Assembly (NCBI GenBank): GCA_027067085.1
Contig: JAMOMM010000484.1
Coordinates: 1 to 6,427, forward strand
DNA: 6,427 bases
Reading direction: 5' to 3'
Origin: Hyphomicrobiales bacterium
Lineage (GTDB): Bacteria > Pseudomonadota > Alphaproteobacteria > Rhizobiales > Aestuariivirgaceae
Part shown: positions 4,506-6,427 of the stretch, in pieces
Position numbering within the stretch: position 1 is the first letter of the stretch
Layout of the letters: the number at the start of each line of letters is the position of its first letter
Program-made: the position numbers and the translations under genes
Notes under the pieces: generated by a model
Seen by the model: only the letters and a program-made list of their open reading frames with translations
Database searches by the model: none
Told to the model about the DNA's origin: nothing

Positions 4506-6427
4506 ATGACGTGGACGATTGGTAAGGGTGCAGACGGGGTTTCGTTTAGTGGTTTGAAAGCCGATAAACGAGCCGTAAAACCAAATGATTACGGCGTACC
4601 TTTAGTTGGGGATGATATTCCTGTTATTTTTGACCATGCCAAACACAAAGTGGCAAATGATTATGCTGATATTTCTAGCAGTGATGTCACGACCAGCTTA
4701 GAGCGATTTTTCCCAAAAGAATCTAGTGCTGTATACGAAAACCTTCTTATGCAATTGCCAATGATGGTGATGGCGCTTGATGGTTCTGGCGATGTAATCA
4801 ATGCCAATCAAGCGGTGCTTGATGTGTTGGGTTATCAATCATCTGAAGTCGTTGGAACGGCATCTTTGAGTTATCTCGATAAAAGATCTCAGGCAATGTT
4901 AAAAGAAACGGTTTTACCTGGCTTGTTTAAAACGGGTAGGTTTTCAAATGTTGATGTGAGAATCGTTAAAAAGTCTGGTGATACAATTGAGATGATGATG
5001 TCATCTGTTGCACATCGCAATGCGGGCGGACGGATTGAAAAGTCTATTGTTGTCTTTACGGATATGTCGCAACGCGCTGATGCGCAGGCAGCGTTGCGCC
5101 AAAGTGAACAACGGTTCCGTGAATCATTTGAATCAGCGTCCCATGGTATGGCAATTTTAACAGCTGATGGACGCGTTGCTGCGGCCAACTTGGCGTTAAC
5201 TGAATTGCTTTGTCAAAGTGAACTTGAATTGTCTCGCAAGCGGTTATCTGAATTGGTTTGTGATGTGGACCAAGATAAATTGGCCGCGATGTTTACGCGG
5301 GTTATGTCTGGTAAGCAAACAGGGGTGAATGCCGAGGTTCGCTTTAAAGGGCCAGAGGGCAAAAACATTCATGGCCTAACAAGTATCTCAGGTGTGCGTG
5401 ATCGTTTTGGTCAGATTGAGCAGTTGATTATTCAAATTGTGGACCTGACGACGCGCCATAAAGCAGAAGAACATTTGCGCAAGGCCCAAAAAATGGAAGC
5501 GATTGGCCAGCTAACAGGTGGTATTGCCCATGACTTTAATAACCTTTTAACAGTGGTTATTGGCAATTTGCAATTGGTTGAAGGTGCGCTAAAGGGTAAT
5601 GAGAAAGCGCGCAAACGAGCCAAAGAGGCGATCAATGCTGCAACCAAAGGTTCTGAGCTTACAAAACAGCTTTTGGCTTTTGCTCGTCGTCAACCATTGG
5701 CACCGCAAGAGATTGGGGTAAACGGTCTTATTGATAATATGGGTAGTTTGCTTACGCGCACCATTGGTGGGTCGGCAGAATTAAAAGTTGATTTGATGAA
5801 TGGTGACCCTCAGGTTTTGGTTGACCCAACTCAACTTGAAAGTTCTATTCTTAATTTGGCGATCAATGCCCGTGATGCGATGCCTAAGGGTGGTTGCTTG
5901 ACGATTGAAACCAGTGACGCTTATCTTGATGCAGCTTATGCAGCGGACCACGAAGAAGTCACCCCTGGTCATTATGTTCTTATTGCGGTTTCAGATACGG
6001 GAACGGGCATTCAGTCGCATGTATTGGAAAAAATCTTTCAGCCGTTCTTTACCACTAAAGAGGTTGGTAAAGGCACAGGCCTTGGTTTGTCTATGGTGTT
6101 TGGGTTTATTAAGCAATCAGGTGGTCATGTAAAAGTGTATAGTGAAGAAGATCATGGCACATCGTTTAAACTTTATTTGCCGCGCCTTGATGTGGAAGAA
6201 ATTGCTGAAGAAAAACCCATTGTTACAGCACCTTCTAAAACCAAAATTTTGGTCACTGAAGATCAAGAAGCTGTGCGTATGGTTGCCGTCGATTTCTTAG
6301 AAGATTTTGGTTATGAAGTCTTACAGGCATGTGATGGTATGGAAGCGTTGCAAATCCTTCAAGACCATGATGATATTGCCCTGTTGTTTACAGATGTGGT
6401 GATGCCAGGTGGTATGAACGGTTTTGA
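4506..6427 (+). CDS. PAS-PAS hybrid sensor histidine kinase with receiver domain, 3' end outside window
   Basis: Two-component signalling protein; the signal is unknown. 640 codons are visible. No transmembrane segment or signal peptide is seen, so it is probably cytoplasmic. An unassigned N-terminal stretch (1-75) is followed by PAS1 (about 78-190, with LDGSGDVINANQAVLDVLGY) and PAS2 (about 199-318, starting SEQRFRESFESASHGMAIL). A helical linker leads to the HisKA H-box GGIAHDFNN, with phosphoacceptor H342. The HATPase domain shows the N-box LNLAINARDAMPKGG (N454), G1 box DTGTGI (497-502), F-box IFQPFFTTK (510-518) and G2 box GKGTGLGLS (521-529). A receiver domain starts near 580 (KILVTEDQ, acidic pocket E585/D586) with D630 in FTDVVMPGG as the likely acceptor; its conserved Lys is past the edge. 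No complete autonomous response regulator is visible. D630 may relay phosphate or control the kinase. It diverges from the glutamate-synthase-like gene. Confidence 0.93.
   Translation, partial: MTWTIGKGADGVSFSGLKADKRAVKPNDYGVPLVGDDIPVIFDHAKHKVANDYADISSSDVTTSLERFFPKESSAVYENLLMQLPMMVMALDGSGDVINANQAVLDVLGYQSSEVVGTASLSYLDKRSQAMLKETVLPGLFKTGRFSNVDVRIVKKSGDTIEMMMSSVAHRNAGGRIEKSIVVFTDMSQRADAQAALRQSEQRFRESFESASHGMAILTADGRVAAANLALTELLCQSELELSRKRLSELVCDVDQDKLAAMFTRVMSGKQTGVNAEVRFKGPEGKNIHGLTSISGVRDRFGQIEQLIIQIVDLTTRHKAEEHLRKAQKMEAIGQLTGGIAHDFNNLLTVVIGNLQLVEGALKGNEKARKRAKEAINAATKGSELTKQLLAFARRQPLAPQEIGVNGLIDNMGSLLTRTIGGSAELKVDLMNGDPQVLVDPTQLESSILNLAINARDAMPKGGCLTIETSDAYLDAAYAADHEEVTPGHYVLIAVSDTGTGIQSHVLEKIFQPFFTTKEVGKGTGLGLSMVFGFIKQSGGHVKVYSEEDHGTSFKLYLPRLDVEEIAEEKPIVTAPSKTKILVTEDQEAVRMVAVDFLEDFGYEVLQACDGMEALQILQDHDDIALLFTDVVMPGGMNGF

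Noticed and set aside
1..6427. CRISPR arrays, tRNA or rRNA genes, transposases, toxin-antitoxin or phage-defence genes
   Set aside because: No spaced repeats, tRNA-like folds or matching protein motifs were seen on either strand. All long frames are explained by housekeeping, signalling or hypothetical genes.

Overview
The window looks like chromosomal DNA from an alphaproteobacterium, most likely a low-GC, possibly marine, member of the Hyphomicrobiales (Rhizobiales) or a relative. Three things point there: a formate dehydrogenase beta subunit with fused NuoE and NuoF parts, a hybrid kinase with the GGIAHDFNN type of H-box, and a long intergenic palindrome with a CTAGAGC-type edge that resembles rhizobial RIME/REP-like repeats. 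The assignment is inference from sequence style. No rRNA, tRNA, CRISPR array, transposase or phage gene is visible.

Layout. (1) 1-1130, minus strand: the N-terminal 376 codons of an NAD-dependent formate dehydrogenase beta subunit (FdsB-like), cut by the window's left edge. It starts with GTG directly after an in-frame stop. (2) 1131-1344: a divergent intergenic region. (3) 1345-1926, plus strand: a small exported protein of unknown function with six cysteines. (4) 1927-2050: a convergent intergenic region with a 19-bp-stem palindrome and a weak terminator-like hairpin. (5) 2780 down to 2051, minus strand: moaD and moaE, the two subunits of molybdopterin synthase, tightly coupled. (6) 4331 down to 2862, minus strand: a membrane-anchored, stand-alone FMN/3Fe-4S glutamate-synthase-domain protein. 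(7) 4332-4505: a divergent intergenic region with repeated TTTACC/GGTTAA motifs. (8) 4506-6427, plus strand: a soluble PAS-PAS-HisKA-HATPase-REC hybrid histidine kinase, cut by the right edge inside its receiver domain.

How the genes may work together. MoaD and MoaE make molybdopterin, the organic part of the molybdenum cofactor. The catalytic alpha subunit that normally partners FdsB needs that cofactor (as bis-MGD), so the left half of the window has a plausible shared theme of cofactor supply and molybdoenzyme. The two loci are separated by an opposite-strand gene and are not one operon. The glutamate-synthase-like protein and the hybrid kinase diverge from a shared upstream region and could be co-regulated, but nothing in the sequence proves it. 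I found no convincing undescribed multi-gene system. The least explained items are the exported six-cysteine protein, the orphan glutamate-synthase-domain protein and the intergenic palindrome.
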